From Roseateles saccharophilus (GTDB taxonomy: Bacteria > Pseudomonadota > Gammaproteobacteria > Burkholderiales > Burkholderiaceae_C), in the NCBI RefSeq assembly GCF_004342485.1, contig NZ_SMBU01000001.1:248001-312000 (forward strand): a stretch of DNA of 64,000 nt, in the 5' to 3' direction. The notes under the pieces were generated by a model that was not told where the DNA came from, did no database searches, and saw only the letters and a list, made by a program, of their open reading frames with translations. Shown in pieces: positions 52,577-61,321 of the stretch (positions are counted from its first letter, which is position 1; each line of letters begins with the position of its first letter). A program made the position numbers and the translations under genes.

Positions 52577-53916
52577 TTCTGCTTCGGTGCCGATTCGATG
52601 GGCAGTTCGAGCATGGCATCGACGAGGCCGCGCGAGAAGCGGCCGGCGCCGGGGTCGTCGGCACTCTCGAAGGAGAAGCTGGCCCGGGCCGAGGCCAGCG
52701 GCATGGCGCCGATCTCGGCCAGCAGCGCGTCGGCGCGGAAGCCGCCGAGGATGGCCGTGACCTCGGCCTCGAAGCCGCGCGCCGCGGCCACCTTGTTCAG
52801 CGCCGCCAGGCGGTCCGCGTCGAACAGGAAGGCGTTGGCATAGAAGCTGCGCTCGATGAGCTTCTGGTGCAGCGTGAAGCCGGCCAGCGGCGGCGCGCCA
52901 AGGGCCGCCATGCGTGTGAAGGCCCAGGCGTCGGCGCGCTCGAAGGCGGTGGCCGCGATGCGCGAGATGCCGCCCAGCGAGCCGCGGTTGGCGGCGGCCG
53001 CCTGCATCACGTTGAGCACCTGCTGGCGGCTGACCTGCTGGGCGGCCTCCACCAGGCCGTCGCGGACCCGCTGTGCCGCCAGGGCCTTGCCCTGCTCGAT
53101 GAGCTGCTGCCTGATGATGTCGCTGGCCACGTTGGCGGCGGCGCTCTTGGCCGCGCTGATGGCCGCGTCGGCCGCCATGGCCGCGGCCTTCACGCCCGAG
53201 GCCAGCGTGGCGAGGTTGTAGAGGGTGCCCGCGATCTTGATCGCGTAGTGGTAGGTCTTCATGCGGGCCCCGCCCTCTTCGGACAGGCCCTGGGTCCATA
53301 GCACCATCCACAGCGCCTCGTCGGGCGTGGGCTCGGCCTGGGTCAGCTCCAGCGGGTGCAGGCTGAGCAGCCAGTGGTAGTCCTGCAGCTGCGGCGTGTT
53401 GGGTGGCGCGAAGCGGGTGTAGCCGCGGCAGACCTCGAAGGGCGTGACGAGCACGTCCTTGCCGGTGGCCGTGCCGACGTGAAAGGGCCGGCCCGCATCG
53501 CGCGCGTCGGCCAGCCATTCCAGCAGGTGCTCGCCGTCGTCGCCGGCCTGGCCGCCGATGCGGTTGATCCGCGTGCCCATGGGCAGGGGCGAGTCCTGGG
53601 TGATGGCGATGACGGTCAGGCGCTCGTCCACCTGCAGTGCGCGCACCCAGGCGACGCGGTCGTTCTCGCCCCAGCCGGCGCTGGTGGCGACGGCGAAGGG
53701 CAGCTCCCACTGCTTGTCGCAGTCCCGGTCCTGCAGCGCAGCGCTGCGCGCGATGGCCGGGCGGATCAGCCGCTCGCCCGCACCATAGGCGCGCATGCCG
53801 CCGAGCAGGGGCTCGTTGACCGGGCGGCCGTCGTCCACCGTGAACCTGGGGCCGGAGGCACAGCCGGCCAACAGCGTGAGCAGGGCCAGCAGGGCGGGCA
53901 GCAGCAGGCGGGTCAT
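52573..53916 (-). CDS. Lipoprotein partner of the MORN protein, PDZ-like segment
   Basis: A 447-residue lipoprotein (LLTLLAGC). Residues about 60-180 contain a PDZ-like pattern (LTVIAITQDSPLPMGTRINRIGGQ, then a substrate-loop-like stretch). The central 235-290 is an Ala-rich amphipathic region (ASGVKAAAMAADAAISAAKSAAANVASD), and a C-terminal part with repeated ALAEIGAMPLASARASF-like text follows. No known family. Translationally coupled with the MORN protein, so they probably act together at the outer membrane. Confidence 0.6.
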   Translation of the reverse strand: MTRLLLPALLALLTLLAGCASGPRFTVDDGRPVNEPLLGGMRAYGAGERLIRPAIARSAALQDRDCDKQWELPFAVATSAGWGENDRVAWVRALQVDERLTVIAITQDSPLPMGTRINRIGGQAGDDGEHLLEWLADARDAGRPFHVGTATGKDVLVTPFEVCRGYTRFAPPNTPQLQDYHWLLSLHPLELTQAEPTPDEALWMVLWTQGLSEEGGARMKTYHYAIKIAGTLYNLATLASGVKAAAMAADAAISAAKSAAANVASDIIRQQLIEQGKALAAQRVRDGLVEAAQQVSRQQVLNVMQAAAANRGSLGGISRIAATAFERADAWAFTRMAALGAPPLAGFTLHQKLIERSFYANAFLFDADRLAALNKVAAARGFEAEVTAILGGFRADALLAEIGAMPLASARASFSFESADDPGAGRFSRGLVDAMLELPIESAPKQK

Positions 53917-54013
53917 GGTGCGTCGAGCCTAAGGGCAGGGCGAGCTCGCCTGCTCCGTCGTTTTCCCCGATCCTGCCGGGCCTGTGTGACGTTAGAACCG
54001 GCTCAAGCCCAGC

Positions 54014-55783
54014 TCATGGCGCCTGCAGCGGGGCGGTGTCGGCGCGGCACACGCGGTTGCGGCCCTGGTCCTTGGCGGCATAGAGGGCGCGGTCGGCGTC
54101 GTGGAACAGGCCGTCCAGGTCGATCGGGCCGCGCGCCTCGGCGCAGGCCAGGCCGAAGCTGGCCGTCAGGCGCAGCGTCGGGCCTTCGGGGGCCGCGACC
54201 GGCGTGTCGGCCAGCGTCGCGCGCAGGCGCTCGGCAAGCTGGGCGGCCTGCTCGGGGCGGCAGTTCACGGCCAGGATGACGAACTCCTCGCCGCCCTGGC
54301 GGGCCAGCAGCTCTCCCTCGCGTACGGTGGCCTGGGCCAGCCCGGCCGTGGCGCGCAGCACCGCGTCGCCGGCCGGGTGGCCGTGCTGGTCGTTGATGCG
54401 CTTGAAATGGTCGAGGTCGAAGACGAGCAGGGCGACCGGCCAGCCGTGGCGCCGTGCCTGGGCGAGCAGGGCGGCGGCACGCTCGACGAAGGCGCGGCGG
54501 TTGGGTAGGCCGGTCAGGAAGTCGGTGTCGCTGGCGATGCGCAGCTGCTCGATGAGGCGTTCGCGCTCGCCCTCCAGCGCCCGGCTGCGCAGCGTCGCAT
54601 CGCGCAGCGCGGCGACGGCGCGCTTCATGTCGCCGATCTCGTCGGCGCGCGTGATGGGTGGCTCGTGGTCGCTGGGCTGGACGCGCCCGCCCATGATGGC
54701 GTTCATGGCCTGCGTGCTGCGCAACAGGGGCAGCAGCACGCGGTGGCGGATCAGCAGGAAGACGCTCAGCTCTATGCCCAGCACCGCCAGGCCCAGCGCG
54801 GTGTTGATGGCCATGTGCCGGCGGCTCTGTGCGACGCGCTCGCGGGCGGCGTCGCGGGCGGCGGCGAACAGCGCGTCGCGCAGCTCGACGATGGTCTTCA
54901 TCGGTGGCACATAGCGGGCGACGAAGGCGGCCGAGTCCAGGCCATAGGCCTCGCCGGCCAGGCCGCGCTCGGTCATCTCGCGCACGAAGGGCAGGTCGGT
55001 GCCGAAATAGCGTGCCTCCATCGTCGCGATGGCGGCCTGCAGCGGGGCCTCGGCGCCGCTGACGCGGGCCTGCAGGCTGATCAGCTTGCGCAGCTGCTCG
55101 ATGCGGCCCATCAGCAGCGGGATCTCGTGCCTCTCCTCGTGGCCCAGGGGCTGCCGGGTGGCCAGCGGCGTCGTGAACTGGGAGCCCAGCCGGCCGGCGT
55201 ACTCGCGCAGCTCGGCCGCGTAGCGCGCGCCGACCAGGGGCATGGCCAGTTCGGGGTAGACAGCCTCGGCCGCGGCCGACTGCGTCGTCACGGCGCCCAG
55301 CACCGTGTCGATGACGGCGAACATCTGGTCGATGGGGCCGCGCGTGAGGCGCTGGCCCGGCGCGCTGCGCTGGGCATGGGGCAGGGCGGCGACGCGGTCC
55401 ACCTCGATGCGGGCGCGGCCCAGCTCCTGGCGGGCATGGATCAGCTGGGCGCGGGCCGAGGTCGAGGCCGGGTCGCGTGAGCCGGCCAGCGCGGCCAGGG
55501 CCTCGTCGAAGGCAGCATCCGTCGTGCGCCGGAAGTCCGCCAGCCGGGCCCGCTTGGCCGGGTCGGGCGGGTCGGTGTCGTTGAGCACCGGGATGGCCGG
55601 GCCGCGCTCGGCCGAGGCCTTCTCGGCCACCTTCATGCCCAGGTAGGCGCGCTGCATGGCCGCCAGGCCGAGCTCTGCCGCGCCGACCTGGCGCCAGTCG
55701 GCCCAGACCGAGCGCAGCAGCAGCGACGTCACCAGGCTGAGCAGCAGCCCGGTGGTGAGCAGGAAGATGCGGGTCAGGCGCAT
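54014..55783 (-). CDS. Membrane diguanylate cyclase with periplasmic sensor
   Basis: A 589-residue GGDEF protein. TM1 at about 7-26, a large periplasmic helical sensor (27-320), TM2 at about 327-346 followed by a HAMP-like segment, then a GGDEF domain with DTDFLTGLPNRRAF, DLDHFKRINDQHGHPAGD and active site RQGGEEF. It makes cyclic-di-GMP, controlling biofilm and motility. The inhibitory-site position reads RExE rather than RxxD, so product feedback may be weak. Divergent from the M20 peptidase. Confidence 0.9.
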   Translation of the reverse strand: MRLTRIFLLTTGLLLSLVTSLLLRSVWADWRQVGAAELGLAAMQRAYLGMKVAEKASAERGPAIPVLNDTDPPDPAKRARLADFRRTTDAAFDEALAALAGSRDPASTSARAQLIHARQELGRARIEVDRVAALPHAQRSAPGQRLTRGPIDQMFAVIDTVLGAVTTQSAAAEAVYPELAMPLVGARYAAELREYAGRLGSQFTTPLATRQPLGHEERHEIPLLMGRIEQLRKLISLQARVSGAEAPLQAAIATMEARYFGTDLPFVREMTERGLAGEAYGLDSAAFVARYVPPMKTIVELRDALFAAARDAARERVAQSRRHMAINTALGLAVLGIELSVFLLIRHRVLLPLLRSTQAMNAIMGGRVQPSDHEPPITRADEIGDMKRAVAALRDATLRSRALEGERERLIEQLRIASDTDFLTGLPNRRAFVERAAALLAQARRHGWPVALLVFDLDHFKRINDQHGHPAGDAVLRATAGLAQATVREGELLARQGGEEFVILAVNCRPEQAAQLAERLRATLADTPVAAPEGPTLRLTASFGLACAEARGPIDLDGLFHDADRALYAAKDQGRNRVCRADTAPLQAP

Positions 55784-55856
55784 GGTGGCGGGGGCGGCGG
55801 GGCATTATCAGAGCGCCTAAACTGGCTGGCCGCGCCACAAGCGCCAGGAGTACGCC

Positions 55857-57332
55857 ATGAATGCACGAGATCCGCATCTCCCGCTGCAAGCCGACGAGGC
55901 GAGCGCGCTGGGGGCTTTTGCTGCAGCGCTCTGGGACGAGGAAATCGTCCCCGCGCTGACCGACTACATCGCCATCCCGGCCAAGAGCCCGATGTTCGAT
56001 GCCGACTGGGCCGCCAACGGCCACATCGAGAAGGTGCTGACCCAGGCCGCGGCCTGGGTGGAGAGCAAGAAGGTCGCCGGGCTGAAGCTCGAGATCGTGC
56101 GCATCCCGGGCCGCACGCCGGTCATCTTCTTCGAGGTGCCGGCCACCAAGGCGGGCAGCGAAGACAGCATCGTCCTCTACGGCCACCTGGACAAGCAGCC
56201 CGAATTCAGCGGCTGGCGCAGCGACCTCGGCCCCTGGACGCCCAAGTACGAGAACGGCCTGCTCTACGGCCGCGGTGGCGCCGACGACGGCTACGCGGTC
56301 TATGCGTCGCTGACGGCCATCATGGCGCTGGACGCCCAGGGCATCCCGCGCCCGCGCTGCGTCGGCGTCATCGAGACCTGCGAGGAGAGCGGCAGCTTCG
56401 ACCTGCCGGCCTATATCGACCTGCTCAAGCCCAGGCTGGGCAATGTGTCGCTGGTGGTCTGCCTGGACTCCGGCGCCGGCAACTACGACCAGCTCTGGCT
56501 GACGACCTCGCTGCGCGGCATGGTCTCGGGCGTGCTGAAGGTCGAGGTGCTGACCGAGGGCATCCACAGCGGCGACGGCTCGGGCGTCGTGCCCTCGTCC
56601 TTCCGCATCCTGCGCCAGGTGCTGGACCGCCTGGAGGACAGCAAGACCGGCCGCCTGCTGCCGGAGAGCTTCCACTGCGAGATTCCCGGCGCGCGCCTGG
56701 CGCAGGCCCAGGCCACCGCCGCCATCCTGAAGGAAGAGGTCTACAAGCGCATGCCCTGGGCTTGCGGCGCGGACGGCGGCCCGGTGCTGCCGGTGACGAG
56801 CGACCCGGTCGAGGTGCTGCTCAACCGCACCTGGCGGCCGACGCTGTCGGTGGTCGGCGTGGACGGCTTCCCCGAGCTGAAGAACGCCGGCAACGTACTG
56901 CGCCCCTACACGGCCTTCAAGCTCAGCCTGCGCCTGCCGCCCCTGGTGGACGGCAATGCCGCGGCGCTGGAGCTCAAGGCCCTGCTGGAGGACAACGCAC
57001 CCTACAACGCCAAGGTGACGTTCGTGCCCGACGGCCGCGCCGGCGCCTATGGCGCCACAGGCTGGAACACGCCCGAGCTGTCGCCCTGGCTCAGCCAGGC
57101 GCTGAACGACGCCAGCCAGGCCCACTTCGGCGCGCCGGTCGGCTATATCGGCCAGGGCGGCACCATCCCGCTGATGAGCATGCTGCAGAAGGGCTTCCCG
57201 AAGGCGCAGATGATGGTCTGTGGCGTGCTCGGCCCCAAGAGCAATGCCCATGGGCCCAACGAGTTCCTGCATGTGCCCTATGGCAAGCGGCTGACGGCGG
57301 CCGTCGCCCAGGTCATGGCGGCGCATCCCTGA
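55857..57332 (+). CDS. M20-family metallopeptidase
   Basis: A 491-residue di-zinc dipeptidase/carboxypeptidase. Metal ligands: LYGHLDKQP (His and the bridging Asp region), GRGGADDGY, ETCEESGSFD (Glu-Glu), and HGPNEFLHVP (His). The lid domain is inserted in the middle (TEGIHSGDGSG). It cleaves a dipeptide or acyl-amino acid; the length matches the CPG2/DapE-type group with a large lid. No signal peptide, so cytosolic. A LysR gene starts 10 bases later on the same strand. Confidence 0.88.
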   Translation: MNARDPHLPLQADEASALGAFAAALWDEEIVPALTDYIAIPAKSPMFDADWAANGHIEKVLTQAAAWVESKKVAGLKLEIVRIPGRTPVIFFEVPATKAGSEDSIVLYGHLDKQPEFSGWRSDLGPWTPKYENGLLYGRGGADDGYAVYASLTAIMALDAQGIPRPRCVGVIETCEESGSFDLPAYIDLLKPRLGNVSLVVCLDSGAGNYDQLWLTTSLRGMVSGVLKVEVLTEGIHSGDGSGVVPSSFRILRQVLDRLEDSKTGRLLPESFHCEIPGARLAQAQATAAILKEEVYKRMPWACGADGGPVLPVTSDPVEVLLNRTWRPTLSVVGVDGFPELKNAGNVLRPYTAFKLSLRLPPLVDGNAAALELKALLEDNAPYNAKVTFVPDGRAGAYGATGWNTPELSPWLSQALNDASQAHFGAPVGYIGQGGTIPLMSMLQKGFPKAQMMVCGVLGPKSNAHGPNEFLHVPYGKRLTAAVAQVMAAHP

Positions 57333-57342
57333 CCGAGGAAGG

Positions 57343-58290
57343 ATGGACCAGCTCCGCGCCATCAAGGTCTTTGTCCGCGTCATCGACGAGGGCAGCTTTG
57401 CCGCCGCGGCGCGGGCGCTGGACCTGGCGCCGGCCGTGGTCACGCGCCTGGTGGCCGAGCTGGAGGAGCATCTCGGCACCCGGCTGCTCAACCGCACGAC
57501 GCGGCGCCTGGCGCTGACCGAGATCGGCGAGGCCTATCTGGAGCGGGCGCGGCGCATCCTCGCCGATGTCGACGAGGCCGCGGCGCTGGCCGCCTCGGCC
57601 ACCCAGGAGGTGCGCGGACTGCTGCGCGTGCTGTGCCCGCCGGCCTTCGCCGTGCACCAGCTTGCCAAGCACCTGCCCCGGTTCCACCGCGACTACCCGC
57701 TGGTGTCGCTGGAGATCACCTCGCCCGGCCCGGTCGACACGGTGGACGACAGCTACGACCTGACCATCCTGCTGTCGCGCGCGCCGCTGGACGGCGACTT
57801 CATCGCCCGTCGCCTGGCGCGCAGCGAGTTCATCATGTGTGCCTCGCCCGACTACCTGGACCAGCGCGGCCGGCCTCAGCACCCGAGCGAGCTGAAGGCG
57901 CACGACGCACTGCTGCCGCCCACGGCCTCGCTGCTGCGCGGCCTGACGCTGCAGCGCGGCGACGGCAGCGAGGAGATCACGCTGCCCGTCGTGCCCTCGC
58001 GCGCCGCGCTGGCGACGACGCACATGGACACCAACTACGCCGCCGCCCTGCACGGCCTGGGCGTGGCCGGCCTGCCCAGCTTCATGGTCGAGGACGCGCT
58101 GCTGGAGCAGGCCCTGGAACGCGTGATGCCACAGTGGCGCATGTTCAGCACCACGCTCTGGGCCGGCATGCCGACGCGCAAATACGTGCCGGCGCGCACG
58201 CGCGCCTTCCTCGACTTCCTGCTCGAGATCTTCGGCGGCGAGGACAAGGACCCCTGGCTGGTGGCCGCCGGCTGCGCCACCTGCCCCTGA
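57343..58290 (+). CDS. LysR-type transcriptional regulator
   Basis: A 315-residue LTTR. The winged HTH is MDQLRAIKVFVRVIDEGSFAAAARALDLAPAVVTRLVAELEEHLGTRLLNRTTRRLALTEIG (1-62), with the hinge and two-lobed effector domain behind. Its start follows GAGGAAGG closely and is 10 bases from the M20 stop, so it may be co-transcribed and could regulate that peptidase or another target. Convergent, without gap, with the following gene. Confidence 0.9.
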   Translation: MDQLRAIKVFVRVIDEGSFAAAARALDLAPAVVTRLVAELEEHLGTRLLNRTTRRLALTEIGEAYLERARRILADVDEAAALAASATQEVRGLLRVLCPPAFAVHQLAKHLPRFHRDYPLVSLEITSPGPVDTVDDSYDLTILLSRAPLDGDFIARRLARSEFIMCASPDYLDQRGRPQHPSELKAHDALLPPTASLLRGLTLQRGDGSEEITLPVVPSRAALATTHMDTNYAAALHGLGVAGLPSFMVEDALLEQALERVMPQWRMFSTTLWAGMPTRKYVPARTRAFLDFLLEIFGGEDKDPWLVAAGCATCP

Positions 58291-58857
58291 CTACCTGAGG
58301 CTGAAGCCCAGCTGGAAGAATTCCGGGAAGCGCGCTTCCATGGCCCGCTTCAGCGGCCCGAAGGCGACATAGCGGCTGGACGTCTTGGCGATGTGGGCCA
58401 GCAGCCGGCGCTCCTCGGCATGGCCTTCGCCCAGGGTCGCCAGCAGCGCGAGGTGCTGGCGCAGTGCGCTCCACTCCAGGCCGCGCCAGTATTCACCGAA
58501 GTCGGCCGCCAGGTCCTCGTCCAGCCGGCCCTCGGCGCGGCAGGTCTCCCAGTGGCGCACGGCCCAGTCGATCTCCTGTGCCTCGTCCCAGGCCAGCTCG
58601 GGCGGGCGCAGCAGCGCGGCCAGCCCGTCCGTTGCGCGGCTCCGGGGCGCGTCGTCGAGCAGGCGCTGCAGCACGGCGTCCAGGCCGCTGCTCCAGGCAT
58701 CCTGGGCGATGCGGGCCAGGCCGGCGCGCAGCGCGGCGGCGTCGGGCGGGACCGGCGTCGCCGCTTGGGCGCGTAGTTCGGCGCAGGCGGCGCGCATCAG
58801 CCGATCGGCGTCGTCGGGGTGGGCTTGCAGGGCAGCGATCAGTTCGGGTGGCGTCAT
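58291..58857 (-). CDS. Shortened AmgK-like protein (C-terminal lobe only)
   Basis: A 188-residue protein. Its C-terminal half (DWAVRHWETCRAEGRL, ADFGEYWRGLEWSALRQHLALLATL and SSRYVAFGPLKRAM) resembles the end of AmgK, the MurNAc/GlcNAc anomeric kinase that normally sits divergent to lptD. The kinase part of about 340-residue AmgK (HGDFxxxN catalytic loop and metal DxD) is absent; the first 90 residues do not match any part of it that I recognise. The ATG at 58857 leaves only about 95 bases before lptD. The similarity is from memory, not a search; a remnant or a new role is possible. Confidence 0.5.
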   Translation of the reverse strand: MTPPELIAALQAHPDDADRLMRAACAELRAQAATPVPPDAAALRAGLARIAQDAWSSGLDAVLQRLLDDAPRSRATDGLAALLRPPELAWDEAQEIDWAVRHWETCRAEGRLDEDLAADFGEYWRGLEWSALRQHLALLATLGEGHAEERRLLAHIAKTSSRYVAFGPLKRAMEARFPEFFQLGFSLR

Positions 58858-58913
58858 GGGAAGAAGGGCCCTCGTGGATAATGAAATTCTAAGAATCGCC
58901 GGCCCCGGCCTCC

Positions 58914-58939
58914 CTCAGACAACGAGCTCAGACAACGAG
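58914..58939. repeat. 13-bp tandem duplication in the lptD leader
   Basis: CTCAGACAACGAG occurs twice in perfect tandem (58914-58926 and 58927-58939), just before the lptD start. Thirteen is not a multiple of three, so gain or loss of a copy would change the frame of any upstream extension of lptD. Confidence 0.85.
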
Positions 58940-58951
58940 CCCCTGCCGCCC

Positions 58952-61321
58952 GTGCCGCGCCCGCTCCCCCAACCCCGCCCCGCCCCGCTGCCCACGCTGA
59001 TCGCCCTGGCTCTGTGCGCCTGTGGGCAGGCCTCGGCGCAGCAGGCCCCGGCCGAGGACGCACCGCTGACGCTGCGTGGCAGCCGCGTGCTGGGCGCGCC
59101 GGCCAGGCCCGGCGACAAGCCGGCCCTGGTCATCGGCGCCGGCAAGCTGTCGGCCCAGGCCGACCAGAGGGCGGAGGGATCGGGCGGCGTCGACCTGCGC
59201 TATGGCGAGCTGCTGCTGCGCGCCGACAAGCTGGACTACAGCGTCGTCGAGGACCTGGCCAAGGCCGAGGGCAACGTCAACATCAGCCACAAGGGCAATG
59301 TCTTCACCGGGCCGGCGCTGCAGCTCTATGTGAGCCGCTTCGAGGGCGAGTTCCTGACGCCGAGCTTCTTTCTCGGCGCGACCGGCGGCTCGGGCAAGGC
59401 CAAGGTCATCAACTTCATCGACAGCGAGCATCTGAGCGCGACCCAGGGCACCTACACGAGCTGCCCCGCGGTCGAGAACCAGGAGCCGGACTGGCAGATC
59501 TCGGCGCGGCGGCTGCGCATGGACCTGGCCGCCAACGAGGGCGAGGCCGAGGGCGCGGTGCTGCGCTTCCTGGGCGTGCCCATCCTGGCCGCGCCGTCCA
59601 TGAGCTTCCCGCTCAGCTCGGAGCGCAAGTCGGGCTGGCTGCCGCCCAACATCTTCCTGGACAACCGCAGCGGCTTCGAGTTCGGCGTGCCCTATTACTG
59701 GAACATCGCGCCCCAGCGCGATGCGACGTTCACGCCCTTCGTCATGACCAAGCGCGGCGTGGGCCTGGACAGCGAGTTCCGCTACCTGGAGCCCGGTCAT
59801 GCCGGCCGCATCAACGTCGACCTGCTGCCCACCGACCGCGTGTTCGGCCACTCGCGCTGGAGCCTCAAGCTCAACAACGACGGCAACTTCGGCGACTGGC
59901 GCTACCGGCTCAGGAGCGAGCGCGTCTCCGACGACGACTACTGGAAGGACATGTCGCGCCGCGTCGAGAGCCAGACGCCGCGCCTGCTGGCCAGCGACCT
60001 GAACGTCAACCGCCAGAAGGAGCTGTCCTGGGGCGTCATCGACACCTATGCGCGGCTGCAGCACTGGCAGACGCTGCAGGGTACCGATGCGCTGGCGCAG
60101 TTCGACACGCCCTACCAGCGCAGCCCCCAACTCGGCGTGCGCGTGACGACGGCGGCCGACGAGGCCGTGCTGGACAGCTTCCGGCCCTGGGGCCGCAAGG
60201 CGCGGCTGGAGGGCAGCCTGGAGCTGGAGTACAACCGCTTCGACCTGCCGGGCTCGGCTCTGGCGGCCCAGGCGCGCGGCGGCCAGCGTGTGCATGCGCT
60301 GGGCCATATCGCCGCGCCGCTGGGGGGCGAGGCCTGGTGGTTCATCCCGCGCGTGTCGGTCAATGCCGCCAGCTACGACCTGGATCGCGCCCAGGCCGAC
60401 GGCCGCACGCGCATGAGCCGCGTGATCCCGACGCTGAGCATCGACCACGGCTGGGTCTTCGAGCGCGACGCGACGCTGTTCGGCCGCGAGATGCGCCAGA
60501 GCCTGGAGCCGCGGCTGTTCTACGTGAACACGCCCTTCCGCGACCAGAGCAACCTGCCCAACTTCGATTCGGCGCCCAAGGACTTCAACTTCGACTCGAT
60601 CTACACCGACAACCAGTTCTCCGGCGTCGATCGGGTGTCGGACCTGCACGCGCTGAGCGTCGGCGCCACCAGCCGCTGGGTCAGCGCGGCCCAGGGCGAG
60701 GAGGTGCTGCGCCTGGGCGCGGTGCAGCGCTTCCTGTTCCGCGACCAGTACGTCACGCCGGACGGACAACCCGTCACGCAACGTTTCTCCGACCTGCTGC
60801 TGGCCGCCGCCGCGCATCTGGAAGAGCGTTGGTGGGCCGACGGCACGCTGGAGTTCAACCCCGAGAGCGGCCGCTCGGTGCGCTCGGTGCTGCGGGCCCG
60901 CTATTCGCCGGGGCCGTTCAAGACCCTCAGCGTCGCCTACCGCTATGCGCGGGCGCAGAGCGAGCAGGTCGAGCTGGCCTGGCAGTGGCCGATCTACGGC
61001 CAGCCGGTGACGCAGCGCTCGCAGGCGAGCTGCGGCGGCGCCTGGTACAGCGCCGGCCGTGTGCAGTACTCGCTGCGCGACAAGCGCCTGACCGACTCGG
61101 TGGCCGGCTTCGAGTACGACGCCGGCTGCTGGGTGATGCGCTTCGGCCTCGAGCGCCTGTCCACCGGCCGGGCCGAGACCAACACGCGGTTGATGCTGCA
61201 GCTGGAGCTGGTCGGCCTGTCGCAGCTCGGATCGAACGCCCTCAAGGTCTTGAAGGACAATGTGCCCGGTTACCGCAGGCTGAGCTCCGACCGCTCACCG
61301 AGTTCAGATTTCCTACCATGA
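58952..61321 (+). CDS. lptD: LPS-assembly protein LptD
   Basis: A protein of about 789 residues from the GTG at 58952 that inserts LPS into the outer leaflet of the outer membrane. Signal sequence (LIALALCACGQASA), periplasmic beta-taco (LRYGELLLRADKLDYSVVEDLAKAEGNV), YTSCPAVENQEPDW (conserved Cys), then the 26-strand barrel, with late cysteines in ASCGGAWY and DAGCWVM for the disulfides. An ATG at 58856 gives a longer frame but a weak leader, so the GTG is favoured. A GATAAT element near 58881 could be the -10. Its stop overlaps surA by four bases. Confidence 0.9.
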   Translation: MPRPLPQPRPAPLPTLIALALCACGQASAQQAPAEDAPLTLRGSRVLGAPARPGDKPALVIGAGKLSAQADQRAEGSGGVDLRYGELLLRADKLDYSVVEDLAKAEGNVNISHKGNVFTGPALQLYVSRFEGEFLTPSFFLGATGGSGKAKVINFIDSEHLSATQGTYTSCPAVENQEPDWQISARRLRMDLAANEGEAEGAVLRFLGVPILAAPSMSFPLSSERKSGWLPPNIFLDNRSGFEFGVPYYWNIAPQRDATFTPFVMTKRGVGLDSEFRYLEPGHAGRINVDLLPTDRVFGHSRWSLKLNNDGNFGDWRYRLRSERVSDDDYWKDMSRRVESQTPRLLASDLNVNRQKELSWGVIDTYARLQHWQTLQGTDALAQFDTPYQRSPQLGVRVTTAADEAVLDSFRPWGRKARLEGSLELEYNRFDLPGSALAAQARGGQRVHALGHIAAPLGGEAWWFIPRVSVNAASYDLDRAQADGRTRMSRVIPTLSIDHGWVFERDATLFGREMRQSLEPRLFYVNTPFRDQSNLPNFDSAPKDFNFDSIYTDNQFSGVDRVSDLHALSVGATSRWVSAAQGEEVLRLGAVQRFLFRDQYVTPDGQPVTQRFSDLLLAAAAHLEERWWADGTLEFNPESGRSVRSVLRARYSPGPFKTLSVAYRYARAQSEQVELAWQWPIYGQPVTQRSQASCGGAWYSAGRVQYSLRDKRLTDSVAGFEYDAGCWVMRFGLERLSTGRAETNTRLMLQLELVGLSQLGSNALKVLKDNVPGYRRLSSDRSPSSDFLP

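Noticed and set aside
54003-57497. Long minus-strand frame covering the GGDEF and M20 genes
   Set aside because: It shares no motif with either; both real genes lie in other frames with full active sites.
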